Positions 1 through 11,079 of a stretch of DNA of 64,000 nucleotides are shown here, in pieces. This DNA is from Spirometra erinaceieuropaei. Its lineage: Eukaryota; Platyhelminthes; Cestoda; Diphyllobothriidea; Diphyllobothriidae. Location: assembly GCA_902702965.1 (NCBI GenBank), contig CACRXP010000159.1, forward strand, positions 883,880-947,879, written 5' to 3'. The position numbers and the translations under genes were made by a program. Each line of letters starts with the position of its first letter. The stretch's first letter is position 1. The notes under the pieces are model-generated. The model was not told where the DNA came from. It was given only the letters and a program-made list of their open reading frames with translations, and did no database searches.

Positions 1-157
1 GTAAGGATAATAGGCAAAGCCTTTGAAAACCCTATTGATTACATGTCAGCTTGTTAGAAATAATTGTGCACGAACAAAAAATATTCATTATTAAAACAGT
101 ACTTGATTCATTTGAGTAGCATTGTCTCAGAGAAAATGTTTATATGGACGTGGGGTC

Positions 158-505
158 TTAGTTTAGATTCAGACTGTCGAGGGAAAACAGTGAATACAAA
201 TAATCATCCAAGCGTTTCTTGAAGAGTTGCAGAGACGTAGCCTCCATAACTGACTGAGGGAGATTGTTCCATTCCTCCACTACCCTCTGCGTGGAAAATT
301 CAGAACGAAGATTCAGCCTGGACATTGTTGTCCGTAACTTCATCGAGTGACCACGAAGATTGGGTGAAACGTGCCACTGAAACATGTCCTCATATTTAAG
401 TCAATGCTCAAGGCCATGTATTATCTTGTAGACGAGGATAAGATCACCTCTTTGCTGCCTGTAACACAGAGGGAATAAATTAAGGCAATTGAGTCTGTCT
501 GTGTG
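158..505 (-). pseudogene. CR1-like reverse transcriptase, C-terminal remnant
   Basis: Minus-strand translation gives the end of a non-LTR reverse transcriptase: a YRQQRGDLI-type segment, then LRGHSMKLR, then RVVEEWNNLPQSV and FKKRLDDYL. The same blocks occur in the same order in the copies ending at 3603 and 9509. Only the part after the catalytic domain is left. A TGA (401-403 on the minus strand) interrupts the frame after the HGLEH segment, and homology stops abruptly near 505. A dead 5'-truncated insertion; the family is clear, the exact 3' end is not. Confidence 0.8.
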
Positions 506-1811
506 GGATTTGTTTGTTTATTCTCATTACATTTTTTTATTAAGTAAATTTGCGTTGTGATAATTGTGCTATCTGGTCTACCAAAACTGATATCTTTCAG
601 AAATTGTTTCATCATACATATCCTCACCCTTATATCCTCAAATTTTCGGCAGCTATTCTCATTAAAAATTTGAATTAAAGTCTTGTTCTGTTCTTTTCGA
701 CATTAAACCTCAGGCAACCCTTCGTCAAAATCTGAGAAAACTAAATTCCGATTTTCTCATTTGAAACCCGTCGTCACTTTGAAAAAAATAGACCTAGGAG
801 AGCTCGAAAATTTTAACAATTTTCTGTATCGTTAAGGATCATTTTTATTCCATTCTTGGTGCCCATCTTAAAGGAAAGTTCCCCACACTTACGTCTCCGC
901 AATATGAGAATCTCTGCCTCTCATTCACCTCGTTCCAAGTGAGACCGAAGACGGGCACAAACGAAGATTTAACTTTATTTTAGAAAGTGTTCCTAAAAGT
1001 AGACAGCCTATCGATGTTGCTTTCATGTTCCTTTACTCGTGTGGCCTTAACTTTAAGGTCGCTTGAGTTAAAAACTTTCCTCTAGGAACAAAATCCACCA
1101 ATTCTTGCCAAACTTTTTTCGTCGATAGAAATACACTTTATTTTCTCCCATTTGGAGCGCTCAGCTGAATATCTTAGGCTAAAAAAATAAGCTTTTCATT
1201 AGTCGGGATAGAACCCCACTGCGACGAGGAGTTTCCCCCTTTTTAACAAACGTAAGGCCACTTCAGAGTCCTATTCATCTATCGTTTGCCTCTGAATCAT
1301 ATACTCCATTGGGCGTCAACCAAATTTTCTTCCTATCTGCAGCTACGCTAGTTTCATCCAGATCTTCAACTGAGCACATTATCACTGATTCAGTTGAAAC
1401 CTGCCCCATGAATACGCCTCCAAGAAGCGATGATTGCTCAAATTTTGCTCCCAAATTTACCAGGACACTTGATCTTTACAGAAGTAATAATAACGATAAT
1501 AATAACAATAATTGTTATTCGAGACCCATGGGGGTCCGTTAATGGAAAGTAAGAATAACTTTAACATTAATTTTAAAACAAGTATTTAGAATCTATACAA
1601 TACTTAATTCACAGTTATTGAATAAGTGGTATGTTACGCAGAACGATGAATGAGCAGTGAATAAACTCCTACCATATATGCAACATGCGTATGACTGGAC
1701 TAACACCACAGACGAGAAAACTTTCGATCCCGAATGTATAAAAAGCACACAGGACCGGCCTGTATGTGGCAGTATATAGCGTATTTCATGGAATTTCATG
1801 GATTTCAGTAG
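506..1811. other. AT-rich intergenic stretch, no gene seen
   Basis: No open frame here resembles a known protein. The only local structure is a short A/T trinucleotide-like run (about 1484-1516, AATAATAAC repeats). The 77-aa frame at 1309-1542 ends inside that run and shows no domain. Confidence 0.4.
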
Positions 1812-3603
1812 AGATGCGCTAATCCTCGTCTTCCAGAGTGGTTTTCTCTACGGAGTCCTTAAAAATCCCAAATTGGTCTACAGCTATTTGCGCAAAAAAC
1901 GCCCCTAACAGGAATCCTACTCCTGTCATAAGGAATGATGACGGTTTGAAGATATCGGACAATAGAAATAAAGCTGAGCATTTTTCTCATATTTTCCAAT
2001 CCGTTTTCACAAGAGAAACAGACTTTATTTCCACTAGTTCCGAGAAAATGGGAGATCCCACTATCGAAGATATCGTGTTTCGAGTAGCAACGATTTTGGA
2101 AGAACTAAAAAGTTTGAAGGACTGTAGATCTCCCGGTCCGGACGAGATCCCAGCAAAGCTGCTTTTTGAGCTTGCCTGAGAGCTGGCCAAACCACTATCC
2201 TTTCTGTGCCAGGAATCGTTCGATGCCGGAATCCTTTCCACAGACTGGAATACGGTCCACATTACACCCCTTTACAAAAGCAGTAGTCCTGTTCTTGCAA
2301 CGAACTACAGACCCGTCATTTTGACAACAATCTGCTGCAAAGTGATGGAAAAACCATAAAAAAGGAGTTGATGCCTTATCTGGAAAATCACAACCTCTTT
2401 TCTAATGCGCAACATGGTTTCCTTAGGGGAAGATCATGTGTAACGAACTTGCTATATACACTGCAAAGTTGGACAAGAACACTGGACACAAAACACACTG
2501 TGCACGTGGCCTATATTGATTTCCGGAAGGCGTTAGACAGTGCTGCGCACCAGCGTCTCCTGCACAAGTTGAGCATAATGGGCATCGGTGGCAAACTTCT
2601 CAAATGGATCCAGAATTTCCTCGTCGGCCGCTCCCAAATTGTCTGCGTAGATAGACAGCAATCAAAGCGGACATTCATAGAGAGTGGAGTCCCACAAGGC
2701 TTGGTGTTCGGACCAACCCGCTTTCTCTTGTTCATCAATGATTGTGTAGATGGGTTGGACTGTGATAGTGCCATGTTTGCGGATGACATAAAAATCTGGA
2801 AAGTTATCCAGAATGCTACCGATGAGACCAACTTCCAAGAAAATCTTTGTCGATTGGACGTGTGGTCCCGCAGATGGCTCTTGTCCTTTAATTCGAACAT
2901 ATGTACCATTCTGCGCCTCGGAAATCGGACCCCTAGTACGCGGCAATACCATCTGAACGGAATACTACTTCGAGATGCAGAAACGCAGAAAGATCTCGGA
3001 GTCTGGGTTGCAGTCAGCCTAAAGCCTTCTACGCAATATTGTAAGGCGACCAAGGCCGCAACGTCAATGCTATATGCCATCAAGCGGGCATTCGCAGTTT
3101 TCGATGAAGACTGCTTCATCAAAGTCTTCGGCACGTTTATAAGGCCCCATCTCGAATATGCAATTCAGGCCTGGAGACCGTGGACGCACCAGGATTACGA
3201 TCTGCTCGAAAGGGTGCAGAGGCGAGCCACAAAATTAGTAAGAGGTCAAAGTGCACTGCCATACGAGATCCGCTTAACTAACCTTAATCTCTATCCTCTG
3301 AGTTATAGGCAGTTGCGCGGAGACATGATACAAACTTTCCGTATCGTGCGCGGCTTAGGTTGTGCCCTTCGGTGCGATGACTTTTTCCAACTCGCCACTA
3401 CAACTAACCTCCGGGGACATCCCTTCAAGCTACGTGTGCCACAGGGTAGACTGAATGTGAGAAAATATTTCTTCTCCAACCGTGTCGTGGAACCGTGGAA
3501 TAACCTGCCCGAGACGGTTGTTATGTCTCAATCTGTGGAGACATTTAAATGTCGCCTTGACAGATATATGCTGCAGCAACAAGCGGACTATGTGACTTTT
3601 TAG
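1812..3603 (+). pseudogene. CR1-like non-LTR reverse transcriptase, 5'-truncated, broken
   Basis: Encodes most of a CR1/Jockey-type reverse transcriptase and its C-terminal region. Visible blocks are SPGPDEIP (near 2131), NYRPVILT, YIDFRKALDS (palm motif A), SGVPQGLVFGP (motif B), MFADDIKIW (motif C, FADD at 2776-2787), and at the end LRGHPFKLR and VVEPWNNLPETV. Breaks: an in-frame TGA at 2177-2179 where the relative at 5.2-9.5 kb has Arg, and a stop plus frame change near 2350-2367 before the 411-codon frame that starts at 2368. The endonuclease half is missing. From 2368 the frame is otherwise open to 3603, so the copy is fairly young. It is followed by a 3' UTR hairpin and a (CTGA)n tail. 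Confidence 0.9.
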
Positions 3604-3697
3604 CCATGGGCCCAGTGACATATGTGAAACAATGTCTGCATTCACTTTATTCTGTAATTTCTTCACATTTTTGCCTATTTATCTATTTTTTATGTTC

Positions 3698-3728
3698 AAA
3701 TAGGGAGTTCAAAGGCGTAAGCCTATTT
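3698..3728 (+). other. Conserved 3' UTR hairpin of CR1-like element (copy 1)
   Basis: An AAATA/TATTT outer stem encloses AGGC-GTAA-GCCT, a 4-bp stem with a GTAA (GNRA-type) loop at 3713-3724. The same arrangement lies just before the tails of the copies at 9.6 kb and 12.5 kb. Position and conservation suggest the RNA structure the element's reverse transcriptase recognises, which is inference. Confidence 0.55.
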
Positions 3729-3740
3729 CCCTCAAAAACA

Positions 3741-3766
3741 CTGACTGACTGACTGACTGACAGACA
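3741..3766 (+). repeat. (CTGA)n tail of CR1-like element
   Basis: Five CTGA units followed by CAGA variants. CR1-clade elements end in short tandem repeats rather than poly(A), so this marks the 3' terminus of the 1812-3603 copy. Confidence 0.7.
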
Positions 3767-3993
3767 GACCCGATTATTGAAAATATTGTATTTTGCGAAG
3801 AAGCATTTTTCGCAGAATTAAAAAGCATGAAGGAATGTAAATCTCCCGCCCCAGACGAAATCCCCACAAAACTGCTCTCTGAACTTTCCCCCAAGTTGGC
3901 CAAACCACTCTGCTTTTTTTGCCAGGCATCGTTTGATGCTGGAGTCGTTCCCACAGACCGGAAGATGGCCCACATAACACCTCTGAACAAAAG
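3767..3993 (+). pseudogene. CR1-like RT fragment cut by microsatellite
   Basis: Directly abutting the tail of the previous copy, a new fragment reads PIIENIVF, ELKSMKECKSPAPDEIP, then MAHITPLNKSGG. This corresponds to the start of the RT domain (SPGPDEIP region and ITPLHKGGN) in the fuller copy. The coding match ends exactly where the (GGT/GAT)n array begins. Conservation is good but the piece is only about 75 codons long. Confidence 0.8.
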
Positions 3994-4256
<263 letters not shown>

Positions 4257-5210
4257 AATGCCAGTTTACAGGCATTGTCAAGGGAAGCGTTAAACACAAA
4301 TCCGACCAGCAGTGATAAAAAACTCCTGAGGTAAAGGAATAAGAATATAGTTGATGGAGGTTTTATGGTTTGGAAGGTTCAAGAGAAAAAAATATGCTGG
4401 CGGCATACATTCGACCGTCAAGAATGGTGGGGGGGTTGCACGGTATCGGAGATTATCAGACGTCAGTTCCTTTCATGAAGTTGAGGATAGTCAAAGTAGA
4501 GGCGTTGAGGAACTGCTGTCGCTGTTGGCCTAACAAATTGTCCCTGGTGAGACCAGCCATAGTGTTCAGAGACCACAAACGCCATCGCTAAGGTAGAGTC
4601 GATCAGTGCATTCAGCCCCCAAAATTTGTGGAAGCTTTTCTGAATGCAAAAATCGAGTAATAGTTCTCTTAAATAAAAGGATAATTTTGCGGATTTTTAA
4701 GACTCATGGGTAGTTTGTTCCAACCTTGTACAACTGAGCCCAACTGAGCACGACGGAATTATTCTGCGCTCCAACTGGGACAATTTCGACTTGGATACCA
4801 TCCCACAGTTACAGTCTCTGACACTGATACTGGAACCGTACGTACAGACTAACTTTGTGCATTTTTGGAATATTTTTTCACGCATCGAAATTCGCCTGGA
4901 ACCTGGATTAAGTGCAATTTGTTTATCAGCACGGTCCAACTGACAACGCAACTGGCTACGCAACCGATTCACGGTATACAGCCTAGAAAACCAATCGCTC
5001 AAAATCCTTCAAGGTCTGCAGTTATTCAAGTCCCACGAGATCTGGAAAGGGCTAAGTCGCTTCTGATTAAATTCAACAAAATTTATCGGATTTTAAGTAT
5101 TTTTTCGCTTATTGAGTTTTGAATACTCACTTTAATTCATCATATATAAGCGGACGTATTCGTTATAACATCGAAAGCAGAATTATACCTATTATATCAC
5201 GTCGAAGTTT
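4257..5210. other. Possible 5' leader of the CR1-like element, no gene
   Basis: No convincing coding sequence. Because the downstream element is nearly full length, part of this stretch is probably its 5' UTR/promoter, but no boundary or target-site duplication was recognised. A TATA-like ATATATAAGC lies at about 5141-5150. Confidence 0.3.
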
Positions 5211-8200
5211 ATGGATTCTCAGCAGGCTAACTGTAGTAGTACGGCCAGCGACGGCACCTCTTTGGAAGATAAGTCCGGTGAGTTGTCCTTCGCATCCAGA
5301 CCCTGTGCTCGCTCAACCTTCGCCTCCAGCCAACGACCAGCAAAGCGTGCAAAAAGCGTAAATACCGCAAAAAGTGTGAGGTACGAAGACGAGCCTTGTG
5401 CTGGGTGGGCAGATATTTAAATCAAAGTAGAACAACTGGAAAAGGAGCTTGCTGATTTAAGGACGCTCGTGCAACAGACCGTATTCAGCCAGAACGTGTC
5501 CAGTGTTAGTATCCCAGAAACGAAGAGCAGAACGCAAAAAACGCGAAAAAATATCTCCTCGGGGGTATCTTCAAACACGAGTAGCAACTCAACAGCCAAA
5601 ACCGCAGACGCCGGTAACAGCAGGAGAATGAAAACGAAGCCGCCGATAAAGGGAGACTCGATTCCCACGCACGATGTCTTAAGCGATGTCGCAAAAAAAT
5701 TACCTATCGCGGAATCCATGTCACCTAAGCCTCTTGCTGTAAGTGATGGGATTTCTGTTCTGCCTGGAGACGATATACCTGGGTCATCCAGTCTACTCTT
5801 GCCCTCTTGTTCTGGCAACCACCCCGAGCGCACTACAGAGCACGTATCTGAATGTGAAGACATAAACCAGTGGGTAGAGGGGAGAGGGAAACGCCATGAC
5901 AGGATTCTGAAGTCCCAGTCAGCCCTGATGGGTTGCTCGGGACAGTCGGTAGACAGTAAAAGTGTGCGTCCAAGCGATGACTCCGTAAATCGTCCTTGCC
6001 CACATGCAGCGCATTCACCGGAAAGACAGAGTAAGGAGGACCATGCTCGCCAGCACTGTCTGGTTATTCAGGGTTTGTCAGAATCGAATGCAGTCAGACC
6101 TGAAGACCGTGTCTCAGAGGACCTTGCTTCCTTTCATGGTCTGCTAAATCATTTACTGCCGGCAGACATGGAAATAAAGGTTCTGAAAGCATTCCGGATA
6201 GGAAAAAGGAGTGAAGACAGGACAGTAGCACAACCACCTCGCCCTCTCAAAATTATGCTGGAGAACAAAGAGCAAATCAAGTTTATCCTCTCTAAAAAAA
6301 CCGATCTCAGAAACACACACAAACAGGTTTTTTTTCAACCGGACTATTCACCAGCGGAACGGTTGAAACGCCGGGAACTTGGAGTTAAAATCAAGACTGA
6401 AGGATGGCGAACACAATCTGGCTATCTTCAAGGGGAAGGTAGTTCGGAAGTATATGCCGTTTCAGTGGAACCAGCCTGTAATACTACGAACGACGACAGC
6501 TACTTAGCTAAAACAGACACCTTCGTTGAACCACCTGATCAAGGCGCCAACACAAGTGAGCCCGTAGCGTCCAGTGATCTGACTGAAACAAGGCATGTAA
6601 ATGGAACCAATCAGGTAACGGAAGAGCCTAGAGAACACGACGTCCGCGATAACGGAGTAATGCTCACAGAAGTAGCAAATGCAACGGGAAATTCGGCTGG
6701 TGCTAAACTGAGGTGCTTGTACACGAATGCCCAAAGCCTCATATCGAAACTAGACGAACTAAAACTTTGCCTTGTTGAGCAGTCTCCAGATGTTTTAGCA
6801 GTAACTGAGACCTGGCTGTCCGGGAATATTAGCGATAACGAAGTAGCCTTGCCTGGATACCAAATTTATCGGAGGGACAGGGAACATCGTCAGGGTGGTG
6901 GCATCGTTGTGTATGTGAATGACGGTCTGGCAGTGTCGGATAACACCACCAAGTTTGTGTGCAGTACGGAAGCTATCTGGTTGACCATCAAGGCAACCGG
7001 TTCCCCCTGTCTCGATGTCCTCACTGTCTACCGACCACCTCGGACAGACCGAATCGCCGACACTCAACTATTGGAGCAGTTGGAGAAATTTTCCAGTCGA
7101 CCTAACATCATGATCATGGGCGACTTCAACGCACCAGGAACAAACTGGAATACCCTCCAAGCGTCAGGTCCAAAATCGGCATTCGATTACCGCCTGTTGA
7201 GCAAGACATTAAATGCGTGCCTCACAAAACATGTAATGTTCCCAACGAGAACACGTGAAAGACAAAGGGCAAACTGCCTGGATCTGGTCTTTACGAAAAC
7301 ACCAGACAGCATAGACGAGATCGCCTCCATGCCGCCCCTTGGCCGAAGTGACCACATAGTGCTTATGTGGGATTATTCGTTATTCTCCATTTCACACACT
7401 CCAGGCCACAAAAGGCGTAATGTTTGGAGGGGCGATTTCAATCAGATGAGGGCAGACTTATCCGGTCTTGACTGGGGCTCTTTGTTTACGGGAAGTGCCA
7501 ACGATGACTGGGAGCTGTTCAAGAATGTCCTTCTGCAGCTCATCAACAACCACTGCCCACTGACTAGTGTAAGACTGAACAAACGCCCTGGGTGGCTAAA
7601 TAGCAACCTCAAAAAAGAAATCAACAGGAAGCACAAATTGTGGAGAAAATACTGCGTCACTAGACAAGCTGAATGCTTCAACACCTACAAGACACAGAGG
7701 AACATACTGAGGAAGCTGATAATTCAGACGCGGCGGGAATTCGAGAAGAACTTGCTACAAAAAGCAACGCAGAACCCAAAATTGCTCTACAGCTACCTCC
7801 GACGAACTACAAGGAACAGGCATCAAATCCCTTTGATAAAGACTACTGATGGCGTTGAGATCGCTGATAGTAGGGATAAAGCTGCGTATTTTTCACGGTT
7901 TTTCCAATCAGTCTACACAAACGAGGCAAGGTTCCTTCCTCCCTCCACAGAAGAACTGCCGACTCCAAGCGTCAGTGATATAATCTTCTCAGAAGGCATT
8001 GTTCGAAGAGAATTAGAGGCATTGAACGAATCGAAGTCGCCAGGACCCGACGAGATTCCACCCAAGCTTCTAAAGGAACTTGCCCGTGAGCTCTCTGTGC
8101 CTTTGTCGATGCTCTTTCAAACGTCATTTGACACTGGAACACTTCCTGTCGATTGGAAGCTGGCGCACATTACTCCGCTACACAAAGGAGGTAACAGGGC

Positions 8201-9509
8201 AGCGACGACAAATTACCGGCCCATAAGCTTGACATGCATTCTCTGCAAAGTTATGGAAAGGATCATAAAGTGTGAACTAATGCAATTCCTGGAAGTTCAC
8301 GGCCTGCTATCGAAATGCCAACATGGGTTCCGAAAAGGAAGATCCTGCACGACAAACCTGCTGCAATCTCTCCAGAGCTGGACCCAAGCTCTCGACGACA
8401 GGCACGCGGTCCACATAGCCTTCATCGACTTCCAGAAGGCTTTCGACACTGTGCCACACCAAAGGCTTTTACATAAGCTGAAAAAAATAGGGATCGGTGG
8501 CAACTTCCATAAATGAATCGAAAACTTCCTTGTGGGTCGACACCAGGTTGTGTGCGTCGGTCGGGGAAAATCAGATCCGGCTATGGTCGAAAGTGGTGTC
8601 CCCCAGGGTTCAGTACTGGGACCCATTTTGTTCCTTATCTACGTGGACGATGCCGCAAGAGATTTGGACTGTGAAGTAGCAATGTTTGCGGACGACATGA
8701 AGATATGGAATGTAATTCGTGGTCCTGCCGATGAAGACAGACTGCAGATGAACCTGAATCGGTTGGAGGAGTGGTCAAACCGTTGGCTCCTGCGGTTCAA
8801 CGTTGCCAAATGTAGCATACTTCGCCTAGGCAACACAGCCAGATCCGCCAGAACAAGAGGCTACTTTCTGGGCGGTGCAGCCCTACAAGAGATCGAAGCC
8901 CAAAAGGACCTCGGTGTGCTTACGACGAGTTCCCTAAAACCATCCGCCCACTGTTCGAGGGTGGCAAAAAGCGCAATGTCCGTACTGTACGCCATCAAGC
9001 GTGCGTTTATGGACTTTGACGAAGAAGTCTTCTCTAAGACATTCGGAACATTCGTCCGGCCGCATTTAGAGTACGGCATACAAGCTTGGAGGCCGTGGGG
9101 TGTTGTGGATCAAAACTGCCTCGAAAGAGTCCAGAGGAGAGCCACGAAGATGGTCATGGGTCAAAGCTCCTTTCCTTATGCGACCCGCCTAGTAAATCTG
9201 AACCTCTTTCCTTTGAGTTACAGGCAACTTCGCGGGGATCTCTTGCAAGCCTTCCGCATTGTTAAGGGGTTGGATTGCAGTCTGGCCTTCGAGGACTTTT
9301 TTGAATTTGCTACCACGACCAACCTCCGAGGTCACCCGTTAAAACTGCGCACTCAGCAGGCACGGCTGGATGTGCGGAAGTTCTCCTTCTCGGTTCGGGT
9401 GGTCAAACCGTGGAATGAGCTTCCCGCAGATGTTGTGATGTCACCATCTATACAAAGATTTAAGAAGAATCTGGACATATTTATGTACCGAAATGACCAA
9501 GAGCGATGA
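5211..9509 (+). pseudogene. CR1-like polyprotein: ORF1p-like + EEP endonuclease + RT
   Basis: One reading frame of 1433 codons, broken only by TAA at codon 70 (5418-5420) and TGA at codon 1102 (8514-8516). Right after the TAA the frame continues IKVEQLEKELADLRTLVQQ, a clear heptad coiled coil. Codons about 283-404 (HCLVIQGL, FRIGKRS, RPLKIML, FFQPDYSPAERLKRREL) look like the RRM-plus-CTD part of L1 ORF1p. Codons about 499-724 form the EEP endonuclease (YTNAQSL, TETWL, GDFN at 7119-7130, SDH at 7347-7355). The RT follows (SPGPDEIPPK, NYRPISLT, FIDFQKAFD, SGVPQGSVLGP, FADD at 8685-8696), and the C-terminal region carries LRGHPLKLR and VVKPWNELPADV. The TGA sits where relatives have the Trp of KWI(E/Q)NFLVGR, a simple TGG-to-TGA change. 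A recently dead or nearly dead copy. Confidence 0.88.
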
Positions 9510-9622
9510 GAAGTCGAGCTCACTCCCTGTAACTCCTTCTCATTTTGTCCCACCATTATGGGCGTGTTCGAACTATTTCAGCCAAGAACATCTATCTGTA
9601 CACCACACATTTTTTACGTTGC

Positions 9623-9653
9623 AAATAGGGTACTCAAAGGCTTACGCCTATTT
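9623..9653 (+). other. Conserved 3' UTR hairpin of CR1-like element (copy 2)
   Basis: AAATA ... AGGC-TTAC-GCCT ... TATTT. It matches the hairpins at 3698 and 12479, but the loop is TTAC, the reverse complement of the GTAA loop in the other two copies. It lies just upstream of the AATAAA and the (ACTGA)n tail. Confidence 0.55.
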
Positions 9654-9857
9654 CCCTCAATAAACTGAACTGAACTGAACTGAAATAGCAATTGCATTTA
9701 CAGAAAAGAACCGAAGATATTTAACAGTACGTGTCAGAGGAAGAAATGAAAAGACTTCACGGTGACTGTTACGTCGTGCGTGAACATGGTGTCTATAAGA
9801 GGTGAGTGGGTTATACGTGTGATTACATAAGAGTTTAAATGGCAAAAATAGTCCTTT

Positions 9858-11078
9858 TTGTTATCTACGGAACCATAAAGGATCAAGGCCCGTAAGCCGG
9901 CAACGTTCTTGGTAAGACAAATGTCGGTGTTCCGGGGTTAAAACTCTCTTGGTAAAAGTGTTGAACGAATTCTATTTTCTTCCGCTCAGTAGCACGCATG
10001 AGGCTAAATAAAAACGAACAGTACTCCAGGCCAGGTCTAACGTACATGCTGTAAAGGCTCATTCTAATGTGCCTAGTTTTAAAGTTTCGAAGGATAAACC
10101 CGGTCGTTCTGCGTGCTTTGGAGACTATCAAGGCACAGTGCTCCGAGCGATTGAGACTCTTAGAGTATGACACGCCCAGATCCTTAATAACCCCTGGCAC
10201 ATTTATGGAGTGACCTTCAATACTCAGTTGAGGTCGGCGGTCGTCGCCAACCACCATGACTGTGCACTTACGCCAAGAAAGAGATAGGCGCCATGTGCGG
10301 CACCACTGGGCGAAAGCCTGTAGATCGCTCTTTAGGAGCTCAAGCACGATGTCACGATCTGCCGGCTTATATCGATATGCAACTTTCAGATCGCCGGCAT
10401 ACATGAAAGGCTTACCATTCTGAAATAAATCGGGTGCATCATTAACGAAAAGGCAAAATAAAAGCGGGCCGAGTACACTGCCCTGAATGACTCCACTCCT
10501 CACACGTGTGGGGTTGGAGATAGTATTGGAAATCTTAACGCGTTGTGTACGTGTGCCCGGGTAAGAGGTTATACAATTTAAAAGTTTGCCACCTATTCCG
10601 AAAGAGGACAGTTTCAAGAGAAGAAGAGCATGGTCAACGCGATCATAAGCCATAGTGAAATCGAAATATACTGTGTAAAGTGCAAAACCATTGTCCCTAG
10701 ATTGGAGAACATAGTCAAAGAAAGAGAGTTGACAGTTGTCACAAGATCGAGCTTTGAGGAATCCATGCTGAGCAGCACTCAGTAAGTTATTCACTGTTAA
10801 GTGACACACCATCCTATCTTTGATCAATGTCTCTAAGATCTCCGAAACTGCGGGGAGGGTGTTTATTGGTCGAAAGTCATCAAATGACGTAGATTTGCCG
10901 TGCTTAGGAATGGGCAGAATGTGTGATTCCTTCCACAAGGTAGGATAGGTTTCACTTTCAAGATCGAGTTTAAATATCTTGCATAGGAGGGATGGGAAAA
11001 TCGTATTTGCATCGGCTTTTAAAATGCTTACTGGGACACCATCAGGTCCAGGACTATAAGAGTCCTGGACTACTCGTA
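9858..11078 (-). pseudogene. Second non-LTR RT family, catalytically dead
   Basis: Minus-strand frame covering most of an RT from another CR1/Jockey-like family. Blocks: SPGPDGVPVS (near 11060), WKESHILPIPK, FRPINTLPAVSEILE, QHGFLKARS, YFDFTMAYDRVDH, SGVIQGSVLGPLLF, then MYAGDLKVAY. The catalytic motif C is YAGD (10390-10401) instead of YADD, so the first metal-binding Asp is Gly. The main open frame ends at 9883. The C-terminal homology (FTKRVL, SYQERCRLTGLDPLWFRR) continues in another frame, which shows a frameshift near 9960. Both ends are truncated. At the 5' side it collides head-on with the plus-strand RT fragment at 11080. Confidence 0.88.
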
Positions 11079-11079
11079 C

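Larger units (their letters stand above)
5211..9684 (+). mobile_element. Near-full-length CR1-like non-LTR retrotransposon
   Basis: The element runs from the first Met of its single frame to an AATAAA at 9659-9664 that opens directly into a (ACTGA)4 tail (9664-9684). Order: N-terminal part with coiled coil, L1-ORF1p-like RNA-binding part, EEP endonuclease, reverse transcriptase, C-terminal domain, about 110 bp of 3' UTR, hairpin, tail. The 5' boundary is not certain and may lie upstream. It is the most complete of at least five CR1-like pieces within the first 12.5 kb and reads in the same direction as three of the others. Confidence 0.85.

Noticed and set aside
2511..3134. 207-codon minus-strand frame
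   Set aside because: Antisense shadow of the CR1-like reverse transcriptase; no motifs of its own.
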